Shown here: one piece after another, positions 50,610 through 58,926 of the stretch | Position numbering within the stretch: position 1 is the stretch's first letter | Layout of the letters: each line of letters starts with the position of its first letter | NCBI GenBank assembly: GCA_903850425.1 | Contig: CAINLR010000011.1 | Location: 18,346-82,345, forward strand | Origin: an uncultured Verrucomicrobia subdivision 3 bacterium | GTDB taxonomy: Bacteria; Verrucomicrobiota; Verrucomicrobiia; Limisphaerales; UBA11358 | Length of the DNA: 64,000 nucleotides | Reading direction: 5' to 3' | Translations under genes and position numbers: made by a program | The notes under the pieces: generated by a model | What the model was told of the DNA's origin: nothing | The model's input: only the letters and a program-made list of their open reading frames with translations | Database searches by the model: none

Positions 50610-52058
50610 ATGGCAACACCGAAAAATGACAGCATCGTCCCCGAATACAAGCACCCCTGCCTGCTCATCCTGCTCATGAGCTTGATTTGCCCAGTGCGGG
50701 GACTGGCCGCCGGGTTTTCCGTGAACGGCGGAGCGGCGCAGACGGGCTATGTTGTGGGGTCGAATAATTGTTGCAGTGGCGACTCGGTGACCGCCAGCGG
50801 GACGTTTGCCGGGGCCTATTCCAAGAACCCAGGGAACATCTATTATCCAGAGTTTGTGCTCATCAACAGCAACACTTTCATCAACAGCCCCGGCATTCAG
50901 CCTTATGTCACCAACACGGGCACGTTCACGGGTTCGGACAGCAACACTTACACAAACTTCACCTATTACCAGAGCCTGTGTTATTTTTCCGCCGGCGGCC
51001 TGACGAATTACGGCTGGCTGAATTATTCTAACGTGAACAATGTGCCGGGCCAGTCCACGTTCTTAAAGGAATATGATGGCCAGATCGGCGTTGCTCCTGG
51101 CGTGGCGGGTAATTTCAACCGCTATTATTACTGGGGCTGCGGCGCTTACCTCAACGATGCCAATGTCGCCTATTGGGGCGGATCGGTCACCGTGTTGAAC
51201 GGCGCGACGAATAACACTAATGCCATGATCACCGCCGTGGTCGGCGGCACGAGTCAGGTCAATGTTGCTGGCCTAAATGTCTTTGCCTGGTATGGCATCA
51301 GCACTAATGCCGCCATTACCGAAGCAAATTACGGCACGATTGCTGGAAGTTACAGCGGCAGTTACAACGGCACGGCCGCCGGCATTTATAGTTTCACAGT
51401 TTACGGTGGCATGAACATCACCAATGCTGTCTCCGGTGTCATCACCGCCAATGCGCCGTATTATGCAGATGGCATTTATGCCTGGTGCCAGTATGGCAAT
51501 TTGAATTTAGTCCAGAACGGGCTGGTCACCGGCACGGCGACAGGCGGGCAGAACGGCAACACCACGGGCATCGGCGACGCGGTGGGAATGGACCTGTTTA
51601 CCTACAGCGCCAGTAACACCGCCAGCATCAACCTGCTGAACACCGGCACCGTCACCGCCAGCGCCACCGCCTACACCAATCTCTTTTCGGTGGCGGTTTT
51701 TTGTTGGGCGGAGGGCGGGAGTTTCACCTTCACCAACACCGGCACGCTGACTGCCACCGGCAACTGCTCCGCAACTCCAGTCAATTGTGCCGTGAATACC
51801 TTTTACGGCGGCAGCGACCACGGCCCGGTCACGCTTTTCAACTCCGGCATCGTGATTGGCACCGCCGGCTCCGGCATCGGTGGCTGGGCTTACGGCACCG
51901 AGAATGACAGCGGGGACCCGATGCCACGGCTGTATTGCATTCCGGTTTTTCGGAGAATGAATTTGCCGCTGGGACAGCACACCGTTCGTGTCACCAACAT
52001 GGCCGCAAACGCAGCGTTTTGTCTCGTGGACGGTTTCCGCGTTTTTGGCAAACCATGA
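50610..52058 (+). CDS. Secreted Gly/Asn-rich beta-helix-like protein, possibly chimeric at its C-terminus
   Basis: 482 residues from the ATG at 50610, with a signal peptide in LLILLMSLICPVRGLAA. The body has repeated beta-strand turns of the type NLVQNGLVTGTATGG, INLLNTGTVTASATAYTN and TFTNTGTLTATGNCSAT, typical of parallel beta-helices. From about residue 435 the character changes abruptly to PMPRLYCIPVFRRMNLPLGQ, HTVRVTNMAANAAFCLVDG, which resembles the end of a quite different secreted enzyme or binding domain. The ORF may be a fusion formed by deletion. No catalytic residues were recognised. Confidence 0.7.
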   Translation: MATPKNDSIVPEYKHPCLLILLMSLICPVRGLAAGFSVNGGAAQTGYVVGSNNCCSGDSVTASGTFAGAYSKNPGNIYYPEFVLINSNTFINSPGIQPYVTNTGTFTGSDSNTYTNFTYYQSLCYFSAGGLTNYGWLNYSNVNNVPGQSTFLKEYDGQIGVAPGVAGNFNRYYYWGCGAYLNDANVAYWGGSVTVLNGATNNTNAMITAVVGGTSQVNVAGLNVFAWYGISTNAAITEANYGTIAGSYSGSYNGTAAGIYSFTVYGGMNITNAVSGVITANAPYYADGIYAWCQYGNLNLVQNGLVTGTATGGQNGNTTGIGDAVGMDLFTYSASNTASINLLNTGTVTASATAYTNLFSVAVFCWAEGGSFTFTNTGTLTATGNCSATPVNCAVNTFYGGSDHGPVTLFNSGIVIGTAGSGIGGWAYGTENDSGDPMPRLYCIPVFRRMNLPLGQHTVRVTNMAANAAFCLVDGFRVFGKP

Positions 52059-52267
52059 CCAGTCGCTTTGATTTATGAAATCTAAAACGGAAGTAACATG
52101 AAAAAGCTTGTGCTGCCGAAACTATGAAGCGAATAGATTCCCATGAAACAATTGTCTATCAGAACGTGCGTCTGGGCCGTCAATGTTTGTGCATCGAACC
52201 GGCTGGCAGCAGTTATGAGGTGCGAACACTTTCGCCATCCTCACCCTTGAGCTATTTTGCCGCGCAC

Positions 52268-54220
52268 ATGAACAGTCCCATATTTAGCTGGCAAGCGGGC
52301 CGCCACTTTTTTTCAGCGAGCCGGGCTTGCTGGATTCTGATGTTGTCGGTGATGTTGGGGGGCGGCAGTTTGCCGGCGCAAAATCTGTTTTCCAATCCGG
52401 GTTTTGAATCCGGCACCACGGGCTGGAGTGGCAACAGCGCCGCCACGTTCACGTCGTCCACGGCCAAGTTTCACACCGGCACTCGTTCCGCGTATCTCAC
52501 GAATCGCACGGCCACCTGGAACGGCATCGTGCAATCCGTCGCGGGCGTGCTCCAAAACACGAACACCTATTACGTCAGCGCGTGGGTGCTGATTGACAAC
52601 GCCACGAACCAGCCCGTGAACCTCACGCTGCAAAAAACGGACGCGAGCGGGTTGAGCTACACGCACATCGCCGCCTGCACCGGCAACTCGAACATCTGGA
52701 CGCAGATGACGGGCAACTTCACTTTGAACCTCGTCGGTGTGCTGACGAACCTGACAATTTACATCGAAGGCCCGGGGTCAAACGTGAATTTTTACGCGGA
52801 TGATTTTGTGCTGACGAACGTGCCGCCGTATGACTGGAAGCCGCTCGCCAACGCGCGCATCGAGCAGATTCGCAAACGCGACGTGCGCGTTCAAATCACG
52901 GACAGCAACGGCCTCGCGGTGGCTGGCGCGATGATTCAGGTGCGGCAGACGAAGCATCAGTTTGCCTTCGGCACGGCCATTAACGGCAATGTCTCCAATC
53001 CGCAATACGCCGGATTCGTCAAGACCAACTTCGAGTGGGCGGTGATGGAGAATGAATCGAAATGGTATGCCAACGAGCCGTCCCGCAGCAACGTGACTTA
53101 CATCGCCGCCGATACGCTGACAAATTTTTGTTACACCAACGGCATCAAGATGCGCGGCCACTGTCTGTTCTGGGCGGTGGATGCCAACGTGCAATCGTGG
53201 GTGACGAATCTTTCCGACGCGGATTTGCGCACGCACCTGACCAACCGGCTCAACAGCGCCGTGAATCATTTTAAGGGCACTTTTGGCGCGTGGGACGTGA
53301 ACAATGAGATGTTGCACGGCAATTACTATGGCAACCGCCTGGGCAACGGCATCAACTCTTGGATGTTTCAATACGCCCGCTCGCTCAACACGAATCTGCA
53401 ATTGTTCGTGAACGATTACAACGTCGTCGCGGGGGGCGAGACGGACGCTTACAAACAGCAGATTCAAAATCTCATCGCCTCCAACGCGGTGGTCGGCGGC
53501 ATCGGCTGTCAGGGACATTTTGGTTCGACCATTGACCCGACGCTGACGGAACAGCGCCTCGACAACCTCGCGCAACTGAACATTCCCATCTGGATCACCG
53601 AATACGATTCGCTCAACGCGGATGAAAATGTGCGCGCGGACAATCTGGAAACACTGTATCGCATGGCCTTCAGCAAGCCGGCGGTGGACGGCATTCTGAT
53701 GTGGGGTTTCTGGGCCGGCTCGCATTGGCGCGGCTCGAACGCAACGATTGTGAATCTGGACTGGACCGTGAATGCGGCTGGGCTGCGCTATAAATCGTTG
53801 CTCACCGAATGGACAACGACCACGAACGGCACGACGGATGCGGGCGGGGGCTATAATTTTCGTGGTTTCCATGGCGATTACGACCTCACCATTGCACCGC
53901 CGGGGGGCGTGGCGACGGTGCGGCATCTCACCGTGGCTTCGGGCGCGGGCACGAATCTGGTGGCTTTCACCGTGCCACCCACCATGCCGCCGAGTTTTTC
54001 ACCCGGTGCCATCATTCGGCTGGCCGACCGGAATTTCAGCCTGACCGCCACCGGAAGCATCGGCACGCCCTACCGGTTTTGGGCGAACACAAATCTTGCT
54101 GCCGCTTCGAACACTTGGAATCTGCTCGGCAGCGGCAACCTTCCAAGCAACCCATTTACGCTCTACGACCTGACGGCGACGAATTACCCGCTTCGTTTCT
54201 ACCGTTTTAGCAGCCCGTAG
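52268..54220 (+). CDS. GH10 endo-beta-1,4-xylanase with N-terminal CBM
   Basis: 650 residues from the ATG at 52268; signal peptide ends near LPA-Q. An N-terminal CBM4_9-like module (NLFSNPGFESGTTGWSGNSA to about residue 190) is followed by the GH10 barrel: FAFGTAINGNVSNPQYAGFV, ENESKWYANEP, RGHCLFWAVDANVQSWV, acid/base E347 in WDVNNEMLHG and nucleophile E445 in PIWITEYDSL. A C-terminal domain ends in LRFYRFSSP, the verrucomicrobial tail type. GH10 enzymes cut xylan and arabinoxylan internally. It complements the GH115 glucuronidase at 5034-7505. Confidence 0.94.
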   Translation: MNSPIFSWQAGRHFFSASRACWILMLSVMLGGGSLPAQNLFSNPGFESGTTGWSGNSAATFTSSTAKFHTGTRSAYLTNRTATWNGIVQSVAGVLQNTNTYYVSAWVLIDNATNQPVNLTLQKTDASGLSYTHIAACTGNSNIWTQMTGNFTLNLVGVLTNLTIYIEGPGSNVNFYADDFVLTNVPPYDWKPLANARIEQIRKRDVRVQITDSNGLAVAGAMIQVRQTKHQFAFGTAINGNVSNPQYAGFVKTNFEWAVMENESKWYANEPSRSNVTYIAADTLTNFCYTNGIKMRGHCLFWAVDANVQSWVTNLSDADLRTHLTNRLNSAVNHFKGTFGAWDVNNEMLHGNYYGNRLGNGINSWMFQYARSLNTNLQLFVNDYNVVAGGETDAYKQQIQNLIASNAVVGGIGCQGHFGSTIDPTLTEQRLDNLAQLNIPIWITEYDSLNADENVRADNLETLYRMAFSKPAVDGILMWGFWAGSHWRGSNATIVNLDWTVNAAGLRYKSLLTEWTTTTNGTTDAGGGYNFRGFHGDYDLTIAPPGGVATVRHLTVASGAGTNLVAFTVPPTMPPSFSPGAIIRLADRNFSLTATGSIGTPYRFWANTNLAAASNTWNLLGSGNLPSNPFTLYDLTATNYPLRFYRFSSP

Positions 54221-54279
54221 AGGTTTTGGATGGAAACCAAAAGACCATTCTCCTCAAGCCGAAGTGAAACCAAGTTAAT

Positions 54280-55869
54280 ATGAAGAATCCAATCGCCAGT
54301 CGTCTTCTGGCCATCTGCCTGCTGTCCGCCGCCGCCACCGTCAGCGCGGCGGAGACGAACTTTTTTTCTATCGCTGACGGGCCGTTCAAGCCGGATTGGA
54401 ATTCGCTCACGAACTACCAGACGCCGGAGTGGTTTCGCGACGCGAAGTTCGGCATCTGGGCGCACTGGGGTTCGCAATGCCAGCCCGAGCACGGGGACTG
54501 GTATGCGCGGAATATGTATCTTCCAGGCAATGGCGTTTATGAATCGCACCTCCGCGAATATGGCCATCCTTCTACGAACGGTTTCAAGGATGTGATTCAC
54601 GAATGGAAGGCCGAACATTTCGATCCCGACAAGCTGCTAAAATTCTACAAGGACAACGGCGCAAAATATTTCATGGCGCTGGCGGTGCATTGCGACAACT
54701 TCGACAACTGGAATTCCAAATTCCAGCCGTGGAATTCGGTGAACCTCGGTCCGCAAAAAGATTTGATCGGCGGCTGGGCGAAAGCCGCGCGGAAAAATGG
54801 GCTGCGCTTCGGCGTGAGCGTCCACAACGGCGGCTGGACGTGGCGCTGGTATGAGCCGTCGCAAGGCGCGGACACCAACGGGCCGCTCGCCGGCGTGCCT
54901 TATGACGGAAAATTGACGAAAGCCGACGGCAAGGACCAGTGGTGGGATGGCCTGGATCCGCAGCAGCTTTATTCCCAGAATCACGCCATTGGCGCGAAGC
55001 CGGACCGCGCCTACTGCGAGAATTTTTATCAGCGCACCAAGCAGCTTTGGGACGATTACCATCCGGACATGGTTTACTTCGACGAGATGATTGTGCCGAT
55101 GCACTACTTGAATGTTGATCCTGCCTACGGACTGAATCTCTACGCGCATTTTTACAATTCCAGCATCCAGTGGCATGGCCGTAACGAAGCCGTCATCACG
55201 GCGAAAATTCTGGAGCCAATGCACCGCCGCGCCATCACCTATGACATCGAGCGCGGGAAGGCGGCGGGCATTTTGCCGCAGCCGTGGCAGACCGACACCT
55301 GCCTCGGCCAGTGGCATTACAACGCGGACGTTTTCAAGCGCCATCAATATTTGCCCGCCGCCAGCGTCATCCGGATGCTCGCCGACATTGTGAGCAAAAA
55401 TGGCAACCTGATGTTGAGCGTGCCGCTTCAGCGCGACGGTCAGCCTGACGCGGATGAAATCAAAATCGTTAGCGAAATTGGCGCGTGGTTGAAAGTGAAT
55501 GGCGAGGCGATTTACGCCACCCGGCCATGGAAAATTTACGGCGAAGGGCCGTCCACGGTCGCGTCCGTTGAAAAAGGTGAGTTTGACGGCCAGAGCGCCG
55601 TGCAAAAAAAACCGTTCACGCCGGAGGACATCCGCTTCACGCAATCCAAGGATGGCAGGACGCTTTACGCCCTCGCGCTGAACGTGCCGACGAACGAAGT
55701 TCAAATCAAATCCCTTGCCGGTAAAAGAATCGCCGGCGTGAAGCTGCTGGGCAGCGAAGAAAAAATTAAGTGGCGCACCGAGACAAATGCGCTGTTGATT
55801 CAACCTGTCACGAATTGGCCGAGCGAAATTGCGGTCGCGTGGAAGATTACTGTCGCTAAGAAAGATTGA
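54280..55869 (+). CDS. GH29 alpha-L-fucosidase
   Basis: 529 residues with signal peptide SRLLAICLLSAAATVSA. The catalytic domain contains WFRDAKFGIWAHWGSQCQPE, AKYFMALAVHCDNFDNWNSK and nucleophile D268 in PDMVYFDEMIVP. After the barrel comes only a small beta domain (RTLYALALNVPTNEVQIKSL). It is clearly related to the enzyme at 47604-49547 but lacks that protein's extra C-terminal module and has Cys/Asn in place of the His pair in the HHDD segment (HCDNFD), so substrate choice may differ. Confidence 0.92.
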   Translation: MKNPIASRLLAICLLSAAATVSAAETNFFSIADGPFKPDWNSLTNYQTPEWFRDAKFGIWAHWGSQCQPEHGDWYARNMYLPGNGVYESHLREYGHPSTNGFKDVIHEWKAEHFDPDKLLKFYKDNGAKYFMALAVHCDNFDNWNSKFQPWNSVNLGPQKDLIGGWAKAARKNGLRFGVSVHNGGWTWRWYEPSQGADTNGPLAGVPYDGKLTKADGKDQWWDGLDPQQLYSQNHAIGAKPDRAYCENFYQRTKQLWDDYHPDMVYFDEMIVPMHYLNVDPAYGLNLYAHFYNSSIQWHGRNEAVITAKILEPMHRRAITYDIERGKAAGILPQPWQTDTCLGQWHYNADVFKRHQYLPAASVIRMLADIVSKNGNLMLSVPLQRDGQPDADEIKIVSEIGAWLKVNGEAIYATRPWKIYGEGPSTVASVEKGEFDGQSAVQKKPFTPEDIRFTQSKDGRTLYALALNVPTNEVQIKSLAGKRIAGVKLLGSEEKIKWRTETNALLIQPVTNWPSEIAVAWKITVAKKD

Positions 55870-55912
55870 ATTGATATTGGCAACAACAATAAAACCTCAA
55901 GAACCTCGTAAC

Positions 55913-58489
55913 ATGAAACGTAAACTGATCGAAGTTACCGCTATTGCAGTCGCATTATTCAACTCGCCTATTTTCCCAGCGGTTGCGGCTTCGGCAACGG
56001 ATACGTTCACCCAGGATCTTTCAAGCGCGTTCGGCACTAGTTGGGAATTCAAACCCGAAGGCGCTGATTGGAAGCCAATTCAAGTTCCCGCGGGCGGCTG
56101 GCGCGCGCAAGGCTATCGCTGCGATGCCGGGACCTACCGAACTTGGGTTGTGATTCCCGCCGAAGCGCAAGGGCGGTTGATCCGGGTGAAGTTTGCAGCG
56201 GTGAATTTCGGAGCCGAAGTCTATGTCGGCACGAACGAGCCGAGCCTCCAAAAAATCACTTCGCATGTGAACGGTTGGACGCCGTTCACCGCAGATCTGA
56301 CTCCGCATTTCACGCCGGGTCAACGCGTGTTGCTTGTGGTTGAGGTCAAAGGGCGGAAAAAATTCATGTTCAATGGTAAATACACCGTGCCCGAAGGCGC
56401 GACCTGGTATGACGGATTGGCCGAAGGCATTTTGCGCGGCGTCACGCTCGAAATGATCCCGCTGGTTCACGTCGAAGACGTTGAGGTGGAAACCAGGGTC
56501 CACCCGGATGTGCTCCATCCAAAGGTAACCGTTGTTAACAGCAGCGACCACACCGTTAGACTAAACGTTTCTGCCTCGCTTTCATCTTGGAACAAAACGC
56601 CACTGAAGTATCCGGCTATTTCTGCAACAACTTTGGAAATTCCCGCCGGGAACTCGCAGGTCGTGGATTTGGGAAAGATTGCCTGGCCTCTGGGGGCCAA
56701 GAGCTATTGGTGGCCGAACGTGCCCTACACACCAGATTACGTGGCGCAACTGCATTTGCTTAACGTGTCTATCGAGGCCGACGGAAAAGTCTTGCACCAA
56801 TTCGAGCAGCGGTTTGGTTTCCGACAGTTTCAGGTGCAGAGCAATCACTATGAACTCAACGGCATTCGCTGCAATCTGCGCGGCGACAACCAGCAGGAGG
56901 CCAACTTTGGCACCGATGCCTACGGCGTCAAACTTGGATTCGGGCCGCCGTCATCGCGGAATCCCGGTTGGCCAACGGCGGTGGACAATCTTTTGCGGCT
57001 CAATTTCAATGTCCTGCGGATTCATCAGATACCCGCCACGCCATACATGCTCGACGCGTGCGACGAGCGCGGGCTGATGTTGGTTGAGGAGTCGCCGTTG
57101 CGCGGCTCGGAAGGTGGCGAGGATTTCGTGCATGGCCGCGAGAACATGCTCCGCATGGACCGCGAACTCGTGCTGCGCGATCAAGATCATCCGTCCGTGG
57201 TCATCTGGAGCGCTGCCAATGAATGGTCCGAACCGATTCCGGACGCGGTCAAAACCATTCTCGAAGTGGATACGACACGGCCCATCATCGCAGATGGCGT
57301 TGGTGACATGGGGGCGCCTTACATCAACATGGAACATTATGTAACCGGGATGCCGGGTCTGCCAAGAACCGGCGGCCACCCGCGCGCCGATCGCCCGTTT
57401 GGAGAAACGGAAGCGGTCTGGCCCGCCGACAATACCTGGCAAGGTTTTGCTTGGATGGCTACGGGCACGCGGCTGCGTCGCTTGCAGCAAAATGCCGATA
57501 TCCGCAATTATGTTCTCAACAACGCCTGGCCAAATTACGTCCCCGGCGAGGGACCCGATACCGAAATCTTGGAGCGAAAAGTCAAGAAGATGGGGCCGGA
57601 TCTCGAAATGCACGAAGCGCTGTCCGATGTTTGGAATCATCCGCTCATTCGCCTGATGCAACAATGTTATCACCCGCTGACGGCGGCTGATATCGAATTT
57701 GACCGGTTGAATGCGCGTAGCAATGCCAAGGGCGAGTGGCCAATCGTTAAACCGCGAATCCCCGCCGGATCGCGCGTGGTGCGCAAGGTGGCGGTATTCA
57801 ACGACGAATTTGTCGGCGAGGATTTGGTCTTCCGCTGGGAAGTGCGCAATGCCGGCAATGCCAGCACAGTTATCAGCAAGGGAGAAGACGAGCTACACAT
57901 CCCGCTTGGTGAGTTTGTTACTCACGAGGTCGCGTTTGACACACCGAAAACACCGGGTGAAATTAATTTCCGTTTCTCGGTTTTCAAAAATGGCCAGGAA
58001 CGTTTCACCGAAGAACAAACCTCTTTCACCGTGGTCACTGACCTGGCCGGCCCGCTGGCTGACGGGGATTATCGCCTGGTGGCCTCGCACAGCGATATGG
58101 TGGCTGAAGTGAGTGGTGGAGTTGTCCAAGACGGGACCCCGGTCGTGCAGGCCAAGCCTGGTGACTCAACGGCGCAGATTTGGTATCTCAAGAAAATAGC
58201 TGATCACGACTTCATTTTGGCCAACAAGAAGACGGGGATGGTTTTGGCGATAGCAGATGCCTCGACCACGAATGAGGCGCGCGCAGTGCAAGAGAAGGAA
58301 AACGGACACGCCAATCAAATTTGGCACATCGCGGTCGGCGAAGACGGACGGTTAAACCTGGTAAACAAAAATAGCGGCAAGATGCTTGATGTCTATGCCG
58401 CGTCGCACAATGAAGGCGCGCGTATTGTCCAGTGGGATCCCAATGGCGGAGACAACCAGGCGTGGGACCTGCAACCCTGCACCCAATAA
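55913..58489 (+). CDS. GH2-type glycosidase with C-terminal ricin-like lectin domain
   Basis: 858 residues from the ATG at 55913; signal peptide ends near AVA-AS. GH2 domains in order: sugar-binding jelly roll (IRVKFAAVNFGAEVYVGTNE), Ig-like domain, and barrel with ELNGIRCNLRGDNQQEANFG, LRIHQIPATPYMLDACDERG, acid/base E437 in WSAANEW, and a probable nucleophile E498 or E500 in FGETEAVWP. Residues about 735-858 form a ricin B-type lectin domain with QIWYL, QIWHI and QAWDL repeats. Members include beta-galactosidases, beta-mannosidases and beta-glucuronidases; the linkage cannot be read from sequence. Removal of galactose from xyloglucan or pectin side chains would suit the context. Confidence 0.88.
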   Translation: MKRKLIEVTAIAVALFNSPIFPAVAASATDTFTQDLSSAFGTSWEFKPEGADWKPIQVPAGGWRAQGYRCDAGTYRTWVVIPAEAQGRLIRVKFAAVNFGAEVYVGTNEPSLQKITSHVNGWTPFTADLTPHFTPGQRVLLVVEVKGRKKFMFNGKYTVPEGATWYDGLAEGILRGVTLEMIPLVHVEDVEVETRVHPDVLHPKVTVVNSSDHTVRLNVSASLSSWNKTPLKYPAISATTLEIPAGNSQVVDLGKIAWPLGAKSYWWPNVPYTPDYVAQLHLLNVSIEADGKVLHQFEQRFGFRQFQVQSNHYELNGIRCNLRGDNQQEANFGTDAYGVKLGFGPPSSRNPGWPTAVDNLLRLNFNVLRIHQIPATPYMLDACDERGLMLVEESPLRGSEGGEDFVHGRENMLRMDRELVLRDQDHPSVVIWSAANEWSEPIPDAVKTILEVDTTRPIIADGVGDMGAPYINMEHYVTGMPGLPRTGGHPRADRPFGETEAVWPADNTWQGFAWMATGTRLRRLQQNADIRNYVLNNAWPNYVPGEGPDTEILERKVKKMGPDLEMHEALSDVWNHPLIRLMQQCYHPLTAADIEFDRLNARSNAKGEWPIVKPRIPAGSRVVRKVAVFNDEFVGEDLVFRWEVRNAGNASTVISKGEDELHIPLGEFVTHEVAFDTPKTPGEINFRFSVFKNGQERFTEEQTSFTVVTDLAGPLADGDYRLVASHSDMVAEVSGGVVQDGTPVVQAKPGDSTAQIWYLKKIADHDFILANKKTGMVLAIADASTTNEARAVQEKENGHANQIWHIAVGEDGRLNLVNKNSGKMLDVYAASHNEGARIVQWDPNGGDNQAWDLQPCTQ

Positions 58490-58554
58490 CGTAATCCGCC
58501 AATGTGCCGTGCTACCGCAGCAACCTGATTTAGTTTCGTGAAACGCCTTGCATC

Positions 58555-58917
58555 ATGTCAGATGTTGCCCAACAGCCACCGACTAAAGAACTGCCAAACA
58601 TCTGTGCTTACAAAATTGCCGGCACTGGCGACTGGGAATTACGCGCCACCCACACCACCGTCGGACCGAAGCCGTGGGATTTCAAAACTACCGGCGACAC
58701 CGACGGGCCGCTGGTTCAAGACCATGCCGAGATTGCAAGCAACGCTTGGCATCATCTCGAACTTGGAATGGTGCGCGATGAAATCTCTGTCCAGACGGAT
58801 GGAAGAATCCTCGCAACGACGCATGACTCAACACATACCCACGGTCAGGTGGGGTTGCGTTGCGATTGGTCCGGCGCGGATTTCGCCAGTTTCTTGTTCA
58901 AACCAGGGCAATATTAA
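58555..58917 (+). pseudogene. Orphan lectin-domain fragment
   Basis: 120 codons with no signal peptide and no catalytic part. The pattern WELRATHTTVGPKPWDFKTT, then ASNAWHHLELGMVRDEISVQ and ILATTHDSTHTHGQVGLRCD resembles the C-terminal concanavalin-like domain of secreted glycosidases (for example GH59-type lectin domains: WH.L.L....I...DG......D..HA.G..GL). It lies between two intact secreted-enzyme genes, 9 bases before the next start. Most likely the 3' remnant of a deleted hydrolase gene. Confidence 0.5.
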
Positions 58918-58926
58918 CGAGCTAAA

